The notes beneath the pieces are model-generated. The model saw only the letters and a list, made by a program, of their open reading frames with translations, made no database searches and had not been told where the DNA came from. A stretch of DNA of 64,000 nt from Chitinophaga varians (GTDB lineage: Bacteria; Bacteroidota; Bacteroidia; Chitinophagales; Chitinophagaceae), in the NCBI RefSeq assembly GCF_014529945.1, contig NZ_JACVFB010000002.1, positions 434,001-498,000 of the forward strand, read 5' to 3'. Both the position numbers and the translations under genes were made by a program. Shown here piece after piece: positions 51,889-60,033 of this stretch. Numbering within the stretch: the first letter of the stretch is position 1; the number at the start of each line of letters is the position of its first letter.

Positions 51889-54288
51889 TTATTCAGTCCT
51901 CAATGATTTTACCGGATTCATGAGCGCAGCCTTTATGGACTGGATACTCACGGTAAACAAGGCGATCAGGATAACAATAAGGGCGGTGAGGGCAAACATC
52001 CACCAGTACAGATGCACCCTGAAAGCAAAATGATGTAGCCATTGCTCCATGCAGAACCAGGCCACCGGTATGCCAATGGCAATACCTGCCAGCACCTGTT
52101 TCAGGAAATCGCCCGACAGCAAAGCGGATACATGTACCACCGATGCCCCCAGTACTTTACGGATACCAATTTCTTTGGTGCGTTGCCGGGCTATCAGCAT
52201 AGACAAGCCCAGTAAGCCGATGCAAGCAATAAAAACAGCAAGGCTGGCGAAGATGCCGAAAATCTGTCCCATGACCCGCTCACTGGCGTATTGCAGTTGC
52301 AGGTCTTGCTGTACAAAAGAATAGTTGAGAGGATTATCAGGGGCCACCTTATTCCATACCTTCTCAATGCTTGCCAGCTGAGCAAGATGATTCCCCCGCG
52401 CGAGCCTGACGGTCAGCACTTGTGCATCCTGCGGCCTTACCTGATATATCACGGGGTCAATCTGGTGATGAAGGGAGCGGAAATTAAAATCTTCTGTGAC
52501 ACCGATAATTGTTCCCTGTTTAACCAATTGGCCTGGCCGCCATTCAATACGTTTGCCAATAGGATCTGTCAAACCCAGTCTTTTGGCGGCGGCCCTGTTG
52601 ACAATAAAAGCGTCCGTGGAGTCCGTGGCCATCGCAGGGTCAAAGTCCCTGCCGGCGATCAGCCTGATGCCTGTAGTCTTCAGCAGGTCATAATCTCCGT
52701 TGATGACATTGGCCACAAAAGCTTCTTTGTCCGAGCCACCCACCATACCTATCGGGCAGTCCATCAGAATACCTTTGCCCACCAGGAAGTTACTCAGTGA
52801 TGCCTGTTGCACACCGGGCAGCTCCTTCAATGCCCCTTTCAGCAGTTGCGCCCGGGACACCGTATCAAGGCCATCGACGTATATATTGACCAGATGTTCT
52901 TTATCAAAACCAAGATTTTTTTGTTGCCAGAAACGTAGTTGTGTATACACTACCGTGGTGGCAATGATCAATATCACCGCTATCGCAAATTGTGATACCA
53001 CAAGCGCCCGGCGGACAAACGACCTGGTAGCCGCCGCCATAAACCGCCCTTTTAATACCCTGACAGGCATCAATCCAGACAGGTACAAGGCCGGGTAACT
53101 GCCTGCCAGCAAGCCTACTATAGCTGCCAGCCCCAGCAATCCGCCATAAATAAAACTGTCTGTGGAGGTAAATAACCGCAGGGACTTTCCGGTAATACTG
53201 TTGAATAACGGCAGGAAAACCAGTACTAGTATCAACGCTGCTACGAGCGACAAAAAGCTGATCAGGACTGATTCTGCCAAAAACTGAAACGCAATGTTCT
53301 GCCTTTCTGCTCCCAGCACTTTGCGCAATCCCACTTCCTTTGCCCTTTCATGGCCCCGCGCCGTCGTCAGGTTCATGAAATTGATGCAGGCTATCAATAC
53401 AATGAATGCAGCGATGGCGATGTAGAGACGGATCGCCAGCATATTGTTGGTCCCCCCCTTGTCACCATCAGGACGTAAATGAACGTGCTGTAATGGCTGC
53501 AGCTCCAGGGAAAAATGGATGTCGTACTGTTCAATGATGCGGCCAATGTGCAGTTTGACAAAGTCTTTCAGCAACGGCTCCATTTTTTTAGGGTCGGTGC
53601 CGTCGGCCAGTTGTACATAGGTCACGTTACTGCTGAACATGTACCACAGCTTTTCCCATGCTTTATGCCGGCTCATGAGAGTGGAAAAAGACTGAATGAT
53701 GTCCATCCGGAGATCTGTATTGGCGGGCATATCCTGCGCTACGCCGGTAACAGTACAGGTGAAGTCATTGTCTACCTTAAGCGTTTTGCCGATAGGTGAC
53801 TGCTGACCGAAATATCTTTTGGCAGCGCTGGCGGTGAGCACTACCGTATAGGGGTCTTTCAGCGCGGTAGCAGGATCTCCTTCCAGCAGGGGAAAATCAA
53901 ACATCTGAAAAAAAGAGGCATCAGCATAACCGGAATGTTCTTCCAGTATCCTCTTGTCTCCCAGGGTAAACAAGGTAGAGCCGGGGGAGAATATCCTGAC
54001 GGCATCCCTGATACCGCTGATCTCCTTTTTAAGCGCCGGCCCAACGGGGAACTGGATCGACGCGTTGTAATTCATCGTGCCGTTGGCCGTATTACTTTCG
54101 ATCGTGGTAAGCCGGTAAATATTGTCTGCCTTGTGATGGAACCGGTCAAAGCTCAGCTCATCCCGTACATACAATACAATCACTATACAACAGGCCATTC
54201 CCACTGCCAATCCGCAAATGTTGATGGCAGTGAGAAATTTATGCCGTTGTAAATGACGGATGGCGATCTTGAAATAGTTCCGGAACAT
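51889..54288 (-). CDS. Two-module FtsX/MacB permease, paralogue 1
   Basis: A 799-residue permease, first of the five in transcription order. It begins MFRNYFKIAIRHLQRHK, has the first helix at 20-42, module one with KEVGLRKVLGAERQN, module two with KEIGIRKVLGASVVH, and ends NPVKSLRTE. Two periplasmic MacB-type domains precede the membrane modules. It lies 34 bases after the first ATPase gene, the usual gene order for MacB-like sets, so it is its most direct partner. Confidence 0.92.
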   Translation of the reverse strand: MFRNYFKIAIRHLQRHKFLTAINICGLAVGMACCIVIVLYVRDELSFDRFHHKADNIYRLTTIESNTANGTMNYNASIQFPVGPALKKEISGIRDAVRIFSPGSTLFTLGDKRILEEHSGYADASFFQMFDFPLLEGDPATALKDPYTVVLTASAAKRYFGQQSPIGKTLKVDNDFTCTVTGVAQDMPANTDLRMDIIQSFSTLMSRHKAWEKLWYMFSSNVTYVQLADGTDPKKMEPLLKDFVKLHIGRIIEQYDIHFSLELQPLQHVHLRPDGDKGGTNNMLAIRLYIAIAAFIVLIACINFMNLTTARGHERAKEVGLRKVLGAERQNIAFQFLAESVLISFLSLVAALILVLVFLPLFNSITGKSLRLFTSTDSFIYGGLLGLAAIVGLLAGSYPALYLSGLMPVRVLKGRFMAAATRSFVRRALVVSQFAIAVILIIATTVVYTQLRFWQQKNLGFDKEHLVNIYVDGLDTVSRAQLLKGALKELPGVQQASLSNFLVGKGILMDCPIGMVGGSDKEAFVANVINGDYDLLKTTGIRLIAGRDFDPAMATDSTDAFIVNRAAAKRLGLTDPIGKRIEWRPGQLVKQGTIIGVTEDFNFRSLHHQIDPVIYQVRPQDAQVLTVRLARGNHLAQLASIEKVWNKVAPDNPLNYSFVQQDLQLQYASERVMGQIFGIFASLAVFIACIGLLGLSMLIARQRTKEIGIRKVLGASVVHVSALLSGDFLKQVLAGIAIGIPVAWFCMEQWLHHFAFRVHLYWWMFALTALIVILIALFTVSIQSIKAALMNPVKSLRTE

Positions 54289-54322
54289 AATGCAGTAATT
54301 TTAAAATGGCGGAAGGATAAAA

Positions 54323-55012
54323 TCACACATGAAACTGTTCCTTGATATTCTCAGTCACCACCCGCCCGTCAAATAAGTTGATGATACGGTGTGCAAATCC
54401 GGCGTCATAAGGAGAGTGAGTCACCATGATCAGTGTAGTACCGGCGTTGTTCAGTTCCTGCAACAGCTTCATCACTTCTTCACCGTTGGAAGAATCGAGG
54501 TTACCGGTCGGTTCATCCGCAAGGATCAGGTTAGGTTTGGCCACCACGGCACGGGCAATGGCCACACGCTGCTGCTGCCCACCAGACAACTGTTGCGGGA
54601 AGTGGTTGCGACGATGCATGATGTTCATGCGCTCCAGTACTTCTTCAACTTTTTGTTTTCTTTCTGCAGGCGCCACCTTCAGGTATAATAACGGCAGCTC
54701 CACATTTTCGTATACTGTCAGTTCGTCGATCAGATTGAAACTCTGGAACACAAAACCGATAGAGCCTTTCCGCAGCTGCGCGCGTTGACGCTCGCTCATT
54801 CTCGCTACCTCTTTGCCCCAGAAATGATACTCACCATCACTGGGATTATCCAGCAAGCCAAGTATGTTCAGTAAGGTTGATTTACCACAACCAGACGGCC
54901 CCATAATAGCGACAAACTCTCCATCCTGCACTTCCATGTTGATGCCGTTGAGCGCAGTTGTTTCCACTTCTTCTGTTGTGAACAGCTTTTGTAAGTTAAC
55001 GGTACGTATCAT
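54323..55012 (-). CDS. ABC transporter ATPase of the MacB/LolD type, canonical motifs
   Basis: A 229-residue ATPase with all motifs intact: Walker [10 protein letters not shown] (38-46), Q-loop VFQSFNL, signature [14 protein letters not shown] (142-155), Walker B LILADEP with Glu167, D-loop GNLDSS with Asp173 and H-loop VTHSP. It energises the permeases downstream from the cytosolic side. Compared with the second ATPase at 41404, the same alignment positions 149 and 173 are the conserved Arg and Asp. It is 67 bases after the first adaptor gene and 34 bases before permease 1. Confidence 0.95.
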   Translation of the reverse strand: MIRTVNLQKLFTTEEVETTALNGINMEVQDGEFVAIMGPSGCGKSTLLNILGLLDNPSDGEYHFWGKEVARMSERQRAQLRKGSIGFVFQSFNLIDELTVYENVELPLLYLKVAPAERKQKVEEVLERMNIMHRRNHFPQQLSGGQQQRVAIARAVVAKPNLILADEPTGNLDSSNGEEVMKLLQELNNAGTTLIMVTHSPYDAGFAHRIINLFDGRVVTENIKEQFHV

Positions 55013-55079
55013 ATCGTTTGATTGTCTTTAATGAATGATAGTTTTTACAATACTTGTTTATATAAAAATGGATGATCGC

Positions 55080-56327
55080 TTAGAACGCCAATACATCTTT
55101 GTTACCAAAGTTCTCGTAGGAAGAAGTGATCACCTGGTCACCCGGCTGCAGTCCTTCCAATACTTCAAAATACAAAGGATTTTTCCTTCCGAGGGAGATA
55201 TTACGCTTAACAGCCTTTTTCCCGCTACGGTCCACTACATACACCCAGTTGCCCCCGGTGTCGGAAAAGAAGCCGCCCAGCGGTAAAAGCATCGCTTCCT
55301 GCGATTTGCCCAATACCAGGCGGATCGGAGTAGACTGTCCACGGCGGATGCCTTCAGGTGTTTGTTTTTCAAAATTCATATCCGCCTGAAAACGACCACT
55401 TTTTACTTCAGGATATACTTTAGTCACTACCATATCGTACGATTTCCCATCAAACTCAAAAGTAGCTTTGAGACCGGCAAAAACCTGTGATACATAATGT
55501 TCATCAATATCTGCACGCAGTTTAAAACCGTTCAGGTCGTCAATCTGGCCGATATTCTGGCCGGCGGTGATGCTGGACCCCACCTCCACATCAATAGAGG
55601 ATAACTGGCCAGACACCGGAGCCCGTACGATCAGGCTGTTGAGGTTCTGCTTCATCAGCTCCAGGTTGCGCTGCGTACGGGACAGCGTTCCTTCCAGCTG
55701 CGAAATCTGCTGGCGGGCATTTTCGCGTTGATAAGCCTGTGATTGCAGCTGAATATCGCGCTGGCGCTTGAAACCTTCCAGCTCGATCTTGTTTTTATTG
55801 AATTCCTGACGGGCAACGATCTTCTCCTCTACCAGCTGCTTATTGCGATCATAGAGGTCCTGCGCGGCATCGATCTTGGCGTTGATGTCAGAAATGGTCT
55901 GTTGCATCACGAAGTCCTGCTGACGGATATTCAGACGGGTATTCTGCAACTCGTTCCGTAAACGGTAGATCTCCGTTTCATGGTTCACAAATTCCATCAT
56001 CATATGCTGGTTGTCCAGTTTCAGGATGGAATCCCCTTCTTTTACCATGCTGCCGCCTTCCAGATATTTACGGCTTACATAACCGCCTTCAATGGCGTCG
56101 AGACGGATGGTCTTCAATGGCATCACCACAGCGGTGACAGCGATATATACATCGAAAGTCCCTTTCTTAACCGTGGAGATCGTGATCTTGTCCTTCTCCA
56201 CATTCAGCGTAGCCCTGTGATCCGCAAAGATCAGCGTATATAGTAACAACATGACTACCAGGCCGCCACCACTGATCATCAGGATGCGCTTTTTATTCCA
56301 GAACTTCTTTTCTATTTTTCTATCCAT
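55080..56327 (-). CDS. HlyD-type periplasmic adaptor (first adaptor)
   Basis: A 415-residue membrane-fusion protein, first gene of the operon. The N-terminus is basic with one anchor helix (about 18-36). The lipoyl domain (about 65-105, EGDSILKLDNQ) flanks a long coiled-coil hairpin (about 105-220) rich in Gln, Arg and Glu. A barrel and membrane-proximal domain follow. The start ATG at 56327 (MDRKIEKK) is chosen because the longer frame to 56399 runs through the regulatory region. It is transcribed divergently from the response-regulator gene, with a candidate sigma-54 promoter about 35 bases upstream. Confidence 0.93.
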   Translation of the reverse strand: MDRKIEKKFWNKKRILMISGGGLVVMLLLYTLIFADHRATLNVEKDKITISTVKKGTFDVYIAVTAVVMPLKTIRLDAIEGGYVSRKYLEGGSMVKEGDSILKLDNQHMMMEFVNHETEIYRLRNELQNTRLNIRQQDFVMQQTISDINAKIDAAQDLYDRNKQLVEEKIVARQEFNKNKIELEGFKRQRDIQLQSQAYQRENARQQISQLEGTLSRTQRNLELMKQNLNSLIVRAPVSGQLSSIDVEVGSSITAGQNIGQIDDLNGFKLRADIDEHYVSQVFAGLKATFEFDGKSYDMVVTKVYPEVKSGRFQADMNFEKQTPEGIRRGQSTPIRLVLGKSQEAMLLPLGGFFSDTGGNWVYVVDRSGKKAVKRNISLGRKNPLYFEVLEGLQPGDQVITSSYENFGNKDVLAF

Positions 56328-56359
56328 GATAATTATCAAAAAGTTTGTGATCAGGGAAT

Positions 56360-56376
56360 TCCAATCCATATGCCAA
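56360..56376 (-). promoter_or_regulatory. Candidate sigma-54 promoter of the export operon
   Basis: On the minus strand TTGGCATATGGATTGGA resembles TGGCACG-N4-TTGCA. The GG pair and the TTG are at the right 10-base spacing, but the -12 C is G. Transcription would start near 56350, about 23 bases before the adaptor start. The adjacent NtrC-type gene makes such a promoter expected. Confidence 0.35.
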
Positions 56377-56429
56377 AGCGCAAAACGCCCTACCAACAAG
56401 CCTCATAGCGGATAACCGCAATCCGGAAA

Positions 56430-56466
56430 TGTCCTGTGGCGGACAACCGGTGTTCATAAACGGACA
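56430..56466. promoter_or_regulatory. Tandem upstream activator sites TGTYC-N6-GGACA
   Basis: TGTCC-N6-GGACA (56430-56445) is a perfect dyad with 5-base arms. A second copy, TGTTC-N6-GGACA (56451-56466), has one mismatch. Their centres are 21 bp apart, two helical turns, and lie about 90-110 bp upstream of the suggested sigma-54 start, the usual place of enhancer sites for NtrC-type activators. Confidence 0.6.
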
Positions 56467-56504
56467 CTTTTGTAAAAGCCGTAAATAAAGCGCTTTTGTA
56501 AAAA
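56467..56504. promoter_or_regulatory. Two CTTTTGTAAAA sites
   Basis: CTTTTGTAAAAG (56467-56478) is a perfect dyad and CTTTTGTAAAAA (56493-56504) repeats it 26 bases later. They lie between the activator sites and the response-regulator start, and may serve that gene's promoter or a second regulator. Confidence 0.4.
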
Positions 56505-56541
56505 AATCTTTCTGTAATATTGTTGCATTCACCTTTTACCC

Positions 56542-57888
56542 ATGACCACCATGCAACCCGGAAAAATTCTGATCGTTGACGACGACGTTGATGTATTGCG
56601 CGCAGCCCGCCTGCTGTTGAAACGGCACTTTGAACAGGTGGATTTTGAAAAAAATCCGCAAAGGATACCTTATCTGGTCACCAACTTTGACTACGATGTG
56701 ATCCTGCTGGATATGAACTTCACCCGTGACCTCAGCAGCGGCAAAGAAGGGTTTGAATGGCTGGACCGTATCCTCGATATCAAGCCGGATACCGCAGTGG
56801 TGCTGTTTACCGCCTATGGCGATGTGGAAATGGCGGTAAGGGCCATCAAGTCCGGCGCAGTGGACTTCGTACTCAAACCATGGGAAAATGAAAAACTGCT
56901 GGCCACCATACAATCGGCCTATAACAAACGGGCATCCAAACTGGACAAACCTGCGGTGGTGCACAATACCGGTAACCTGATCGTTGGCAACAGTCCCGCT
57001 ATGCAGGCCGTATTCGACACCGTTTCCCGTGTAGCCGCTACCGATGCCAATGTGCTCATCCTCGGTGAAAACGGCACCGGGAAAGACATGCTGGCCAGAC
57101 ATATCCACCAGCAATCACACCGCAGCGGCAAACCGATCGTCAGCGTCGACCTCGGCGCCATCAGCGAAACACTCTTTGAAAGCGAACTTTTCGGCCACGT
57201 GAAAGGCGCCTTCACCGACGCCCGCGAAGACAGGGCCGGACGCTTTGAAGAAGCCACCGGCGGCACCATCTTCCTCGATGAAATCGGCAATATCTCCATC
57301 CCCTTTCAGGCCAAACTCCTCACCGTACTCCAAAACAGATCGGTGACCAAAGTAGGGTCCAATAAGAGTATACCCATCGACGTTAGACTGATCTGCGCTA
57401 CCAATCGCAACATCCAGCAACAAGCCGCCCAGCACCTTTTCAGGCAGGACCTGCTGTACCGTATCAACACCATCGAAATACACCTGCCTCCCCTGCGCGA
57501 ACGCCGGGAAGACATCATACCACTGGCCGAACACTTCCTGCAACTGTACCGCGAGAAATACAAACGTCAGGTCAACAGTCTGCATGAATCCCTCATCCAA
57601 CAGCTGGAAAAATACGAATGGCCCGGTAACATCCGCGAGCTGCAACACGCCATGGAAAGAGCCGTGATCCTTTCTCAGGGAAAAACGCTGCAGCCTAAAG
57701 ACGTGTTCGTGAAAAGCAACAACGCCCAGGACCCGCAGATAGATACAGGCTACAACCTGGAAGAAATGGAACGTACCATCATCACCCAGGCCATGAAGAA
57801 ATGCAACGGAAATATCACCGAAGCCGCTAAAGAACTGGGCCTCAGCAGGGCAGCACTTTACAGAAGGCTCGAGAAATATAATATTTAG
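56542..57888 (+). CDS. Sigma-54-type response regulator of the export operon (no. 3)
   Basis: A 448-residue NtrC-family regulator. The receiver has phosphoacceptor Asp57 in VILLDMNF. The AAA+ domain has Walker A GENGTGKD and Walker [13 protein letters not shown]. The loop that contacts sigma-54 reads GAFTDA at 222-227 instead of GAFTGA; this variant seems frequent in Bacteroidota, and its effect on sigma-54 contact is not known. The C-terminal Fis motif is ITEAAKELGLSRAALYRRL. It is divergent from the ten-gene export operon, with tandem dyad sites between, and is followed by its histidine kinase. It most likely activates the operon. Confidence 0.94.
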   Translation: MTTMQPGKILIVDDDVDVLRAARLLLKRHFEQVDFEKNPQRIPYLVTNFDYDVILLDMNFTRDLSSGKEGFEWLDRILDIKPDTAVVLFTAYGDVEMAVRAIKSGAVDFVLKPWENEKLLATIQSAYNKRASKLDKPAVVHNTGNLIVGNSPAMQAVFDTVSRVAATDANVLILGENGTGKDMLARHIHQQSHRSGKPIVSVDLGAISETLFESELFGHVKGAFTDAREDRAGRFEEATGGTIFLDEIGNISIPFQAKLLTVLQNRSVTKVGSNKSIPIDVRLICATNRNIQQQAAQHLFRQDLLYRINTIEIHLPPLRERREDIIPLAEHFLQLYREKYKRQVNSLHESLIQQLEKYEWPGNIRELQHAMERAVILSQGKTLQPKDVFVKSNNAQDPQIDTGYNLEEMERTIITQAMKKCNGNITEAAKELGLSRAALYRRLEKYNI

Positions 57889-57893
57889 CGCCC

Positions 57894-57919
57894 GTTTGCC
57901 GGGGCACGCTCCGGCAAAC
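57894..57919 (+). repeat. Intercistronic hairpin between regulator and kinase
   Basis: GTTTGCCGG (57894-57902) and CCGGCAAAC (57911-57919) form a perfect 9-bp stem with an 8-base loop, 5 bases after the regulator stop and 9 bases before the kinase ATG. With no T-run it is not a clear terminator; it may reduce kinase translation relative to the regulator. Confidence 0.6.
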
Positions 57920-57928
57920 CTTTCCATC

Positions 57929-59269
57929 ATGAACCGTTTCAGCGTCAATATCATCCTCCGCATACTGCTGCTCACCCTTTCACTGGCCGCTGCAGTATGG
58001 CTGTACCTCCACGGTATGACACCGCTGGCAGTCCTTACCATGCCCCTGATAGCGCTGCAGATATACGGCATCTACTATTACCTCAACCGCATCAACCGCA
58101 AGCTTACCCTGTTCCTGGAATCTATCCGGTACGAAGATTTTTCTATCCGCTTCAGCGGAGATAATCAACTCGGTAAAAGCTTCCGGATGCTCAACCACCA
58201 GTTCAACGAAGTACTGGAAGCCTTCCGGCAAACCCGCGCTGAAAAAGAAGCTAATCTCAAATACATCGACACGCTCATCCAGCATATCAGCATCGGCGTA
58301 TTCTCTTTTGACACAGAAGGACGCATAGAACTGATCAACCCCGCAGCTTTCCGCCTGCTGGGCATCTATCGCCTGCGTAATATTTCAGAACTGAGACCGG
58401 TACATCCCGGCCTTTCAGAACTATTGACCGACCTGTCTTCCGGCAACAAAACCCTATATGCTACCCGTCAGGAACAACAGCTGTCCATCCATGCTGCCAC
58501 AGTGCGTTTACAGGGACGCCTGATCAAACTCATCTCTATCCAGAACATCCACTCCGAACTACAGAAAAAAGAGCTGGAAGCCTGGCAGAACCTGACTAAA
58601 ATATTGCGGCATGAGATCATGAACTCCGTAACGCCTATCGTGTCACTCATTGGCACCATGAAAGAAATCGTCGATCTCGATATCGCTCCAAGCGCCGGCA
58701 ACCGGGAAGGGATTGAAGACCTCCGGGAAGCCCTGCTGACGGTTGAAAGCCGCAGCAAAGGCATCATGAACTTCGTAAACGCCTATCGTGACTACACCAC
58801 GCTTCCGCAGCCACAGTTCACACAGGTCAATATCAAATCGCTCGTATCTACGGTGAGCAGCCTTTTCCAGGCGGATATGAAACAAGCCAACATCCACTTC
58901 CAACTCGAAGTGGACGCTGAAAACGTAGAAATACATGCAGACATATCGCAGCTGCAGATGGTGCTGATCAATCTGGTGAAAAACGCCATGGACGCCCTGG
59001 AACACACTGACAATGCCGCTATCCACATGAAAGTGTATCTCAACAACGTACAGCAGGTTTGCATTGAAATCACCGATAATGGCCCCGGTATTGATACCGA
59101 AGCCATGAACAAAATTTTTATCCCTTTCTTCACTACCAAAAAAACCGGTTCCGGTATCGGCCTCAGTTTATCGCAACAAATTATTCAAATGCATGGCGGA
59201 CAACTGAAAGTGTTAAGTCCCGGTAATAACGGAAACGGTTCTACGTTTCTCATCCTCCTGAATACCTGA
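57929..59269 (+). CDS. PAS-domain sensor histidine kinase of the export operon
   Basis: A 446-residue inner-membrane kinase. Two N-terminal helices (about 8-25 and 28-48) with almost no periplasmic loop suggest that it senses within the membrane. A HAMP-like linker and a PAS domain (about 115-205) follow. The HisKA domain has phosphoacceptor His228 in KILRHEIMNSVTPI, and the ATPase domain has NLVKNAMDAL, TDNGPGID and GSGIGLSLSQQI. The ATG at 57929 (MNRFSVN) is preferred over a frame start at 57896 inside the hairpin. It follows the NtrC regulator by 40 bases and is its evident partner. Confidence 0.93.
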   Translation: MNRFSVNIILRILLLTLSLAAAVWLYLHGMTPLAVLTMPLIALQIYGIYYYLNRINRKLTLFLESIRYEDFSIRFSGDNQLGKSFRMLNHQFNEVLEAFRQTRAEKEANLKYIDTLIQHISIGVFSFDTEGRIELINPAAFRLLGIYRLRNISELRPVHPGLSELLTDLSSGNKTLYATRQEQQLSIHAATVRLQGRLIKLISIQNIHSELQKKELEAWQNLTKILRHEIMNSVTPIVSLIGTMKEIVDLDIAPSAGNREGIEDLREALLTVESRSKGIMNFVNAYRDYTTLPQPQFTQVNIKSLVSTVSSLFQADMKQANIHFQLEVDAENVEIHADISQLQMVLINLVKNAMDALEHTDNAAIHMKVYLNNVQQVCIEITDNGPGIDTEAMNKIFIPFFTTKKTGSGIGLSLSQQIIQMHGGQLKVLSPGNNGNGSTFLILLNT

Positions 59270-59323
59270 TGTTTATGCCAAAAGTTTGTTATCTTGTAAT
59301 AACAACTACAACCTGCATAACTC

Positions 59324-59986
59324 ATGAACAAATCCGGATGGTTAGTGCTGTATTTCCTGACCCTGTTTGCAGATCTCGTATTGATCAGCCTGAACATGGA
59401 CAGTCTTCGTTTTGCTACCAAACCATTGCTGGTGCCGCTGCTGGCTGTCTACTTTTTGTCTGCCGGTGAAGCGATGCCGGCCAAACAGAAGGCATGGATG
59501 TATGGGGCCTTGTTATCCTGTTTACTGGGAGATGTATTGTTGATGTTCGACCACCTGTTTTTATCCGGATTGGGCTGTTTTCTTGTCGGCCATATTTTCT
59601 ACATTATCTTTTTTCTCACCATCCGGTATTCCAACCCACCGGTACCGTATTGCAAATATCACTGGGTATTTCTGAATGCAGGGGCAGTCATCGGCTATAT
59701 CCTCTTTCTCATGCCCTACCTTGGTAACATGGTCGTTCCGGTGATCATCTATTCGCTGGTCATCTCCATCATGCTGCAAAGCGTGATACATGCCTTCCAT
59801 TTCCGCTACCAGCGGATGGCCTGGTATTGTGCAGGCGGAGCATTGCTTTTTGTACTGTCTGACTCGCTCATTGCGCTGAACCGGTTTTACCACCCACTAC
59901 CGGCCGGCGGAGTACAGGTGATGCTTACCTACGGACTGGCTCAGGCCGGACTGGTTTATGGCGCCGTACAGTATTACCGCCGCTGA
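59324..59986 (+). CDS. Lysoplasmalogenase (YhhN family)
   Basis: A 220-residue membrane protein with about eight short helices of the YhhN/TMEM86 family. Members hydrolyse the vinyl-ether bond of lysoplasmalogens. Family marks are KPLLVPLL near 33-40, GDVLLMFDHLFLSGLGCFLVG and LLFVLSDSLIALNRF near 182-196, with the two conserved Asp in these segments. Whether this organism makes plasmalogens is unknown, so the natural substrate is uncertain. It is 54 bases after the kinase and 47 bases before nadB, on the same strand. Confidence 0.88.
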   Translation: MNKSGWLVLYFLTLFADLVLISLNMDSLRFATKPLLVPLLAVYFLSAGEAMPAKQKAWMYGALLSCLLGDVLLMFDHLFLSGLGCFLVGHIFYIIFFLTIRYSNPPVPYCKYHWVFLNAGAVIGYILFLMPYLGNMVVPVIIYSLVISIMLQSVIHAFHFRYQRMAWYCAGGALLFVLSDSLIALNRFYHPLPAGGVQVMLTYGLAQAGLVYGAVQYYRR

Positions 59987-60033
59987 TAAAAATCACCGGT
60001 TTGGGTAGCAAAAAAGCGGTAATTTCGTACCCT

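Noticed and set aside
42145-54288. Recent tandem duplication or assembly artefact of the permeases
   Set aside because: By eye the five copies differ strongly in their periplasmic domains and intergenic gaps, so they are not assembly repeats.
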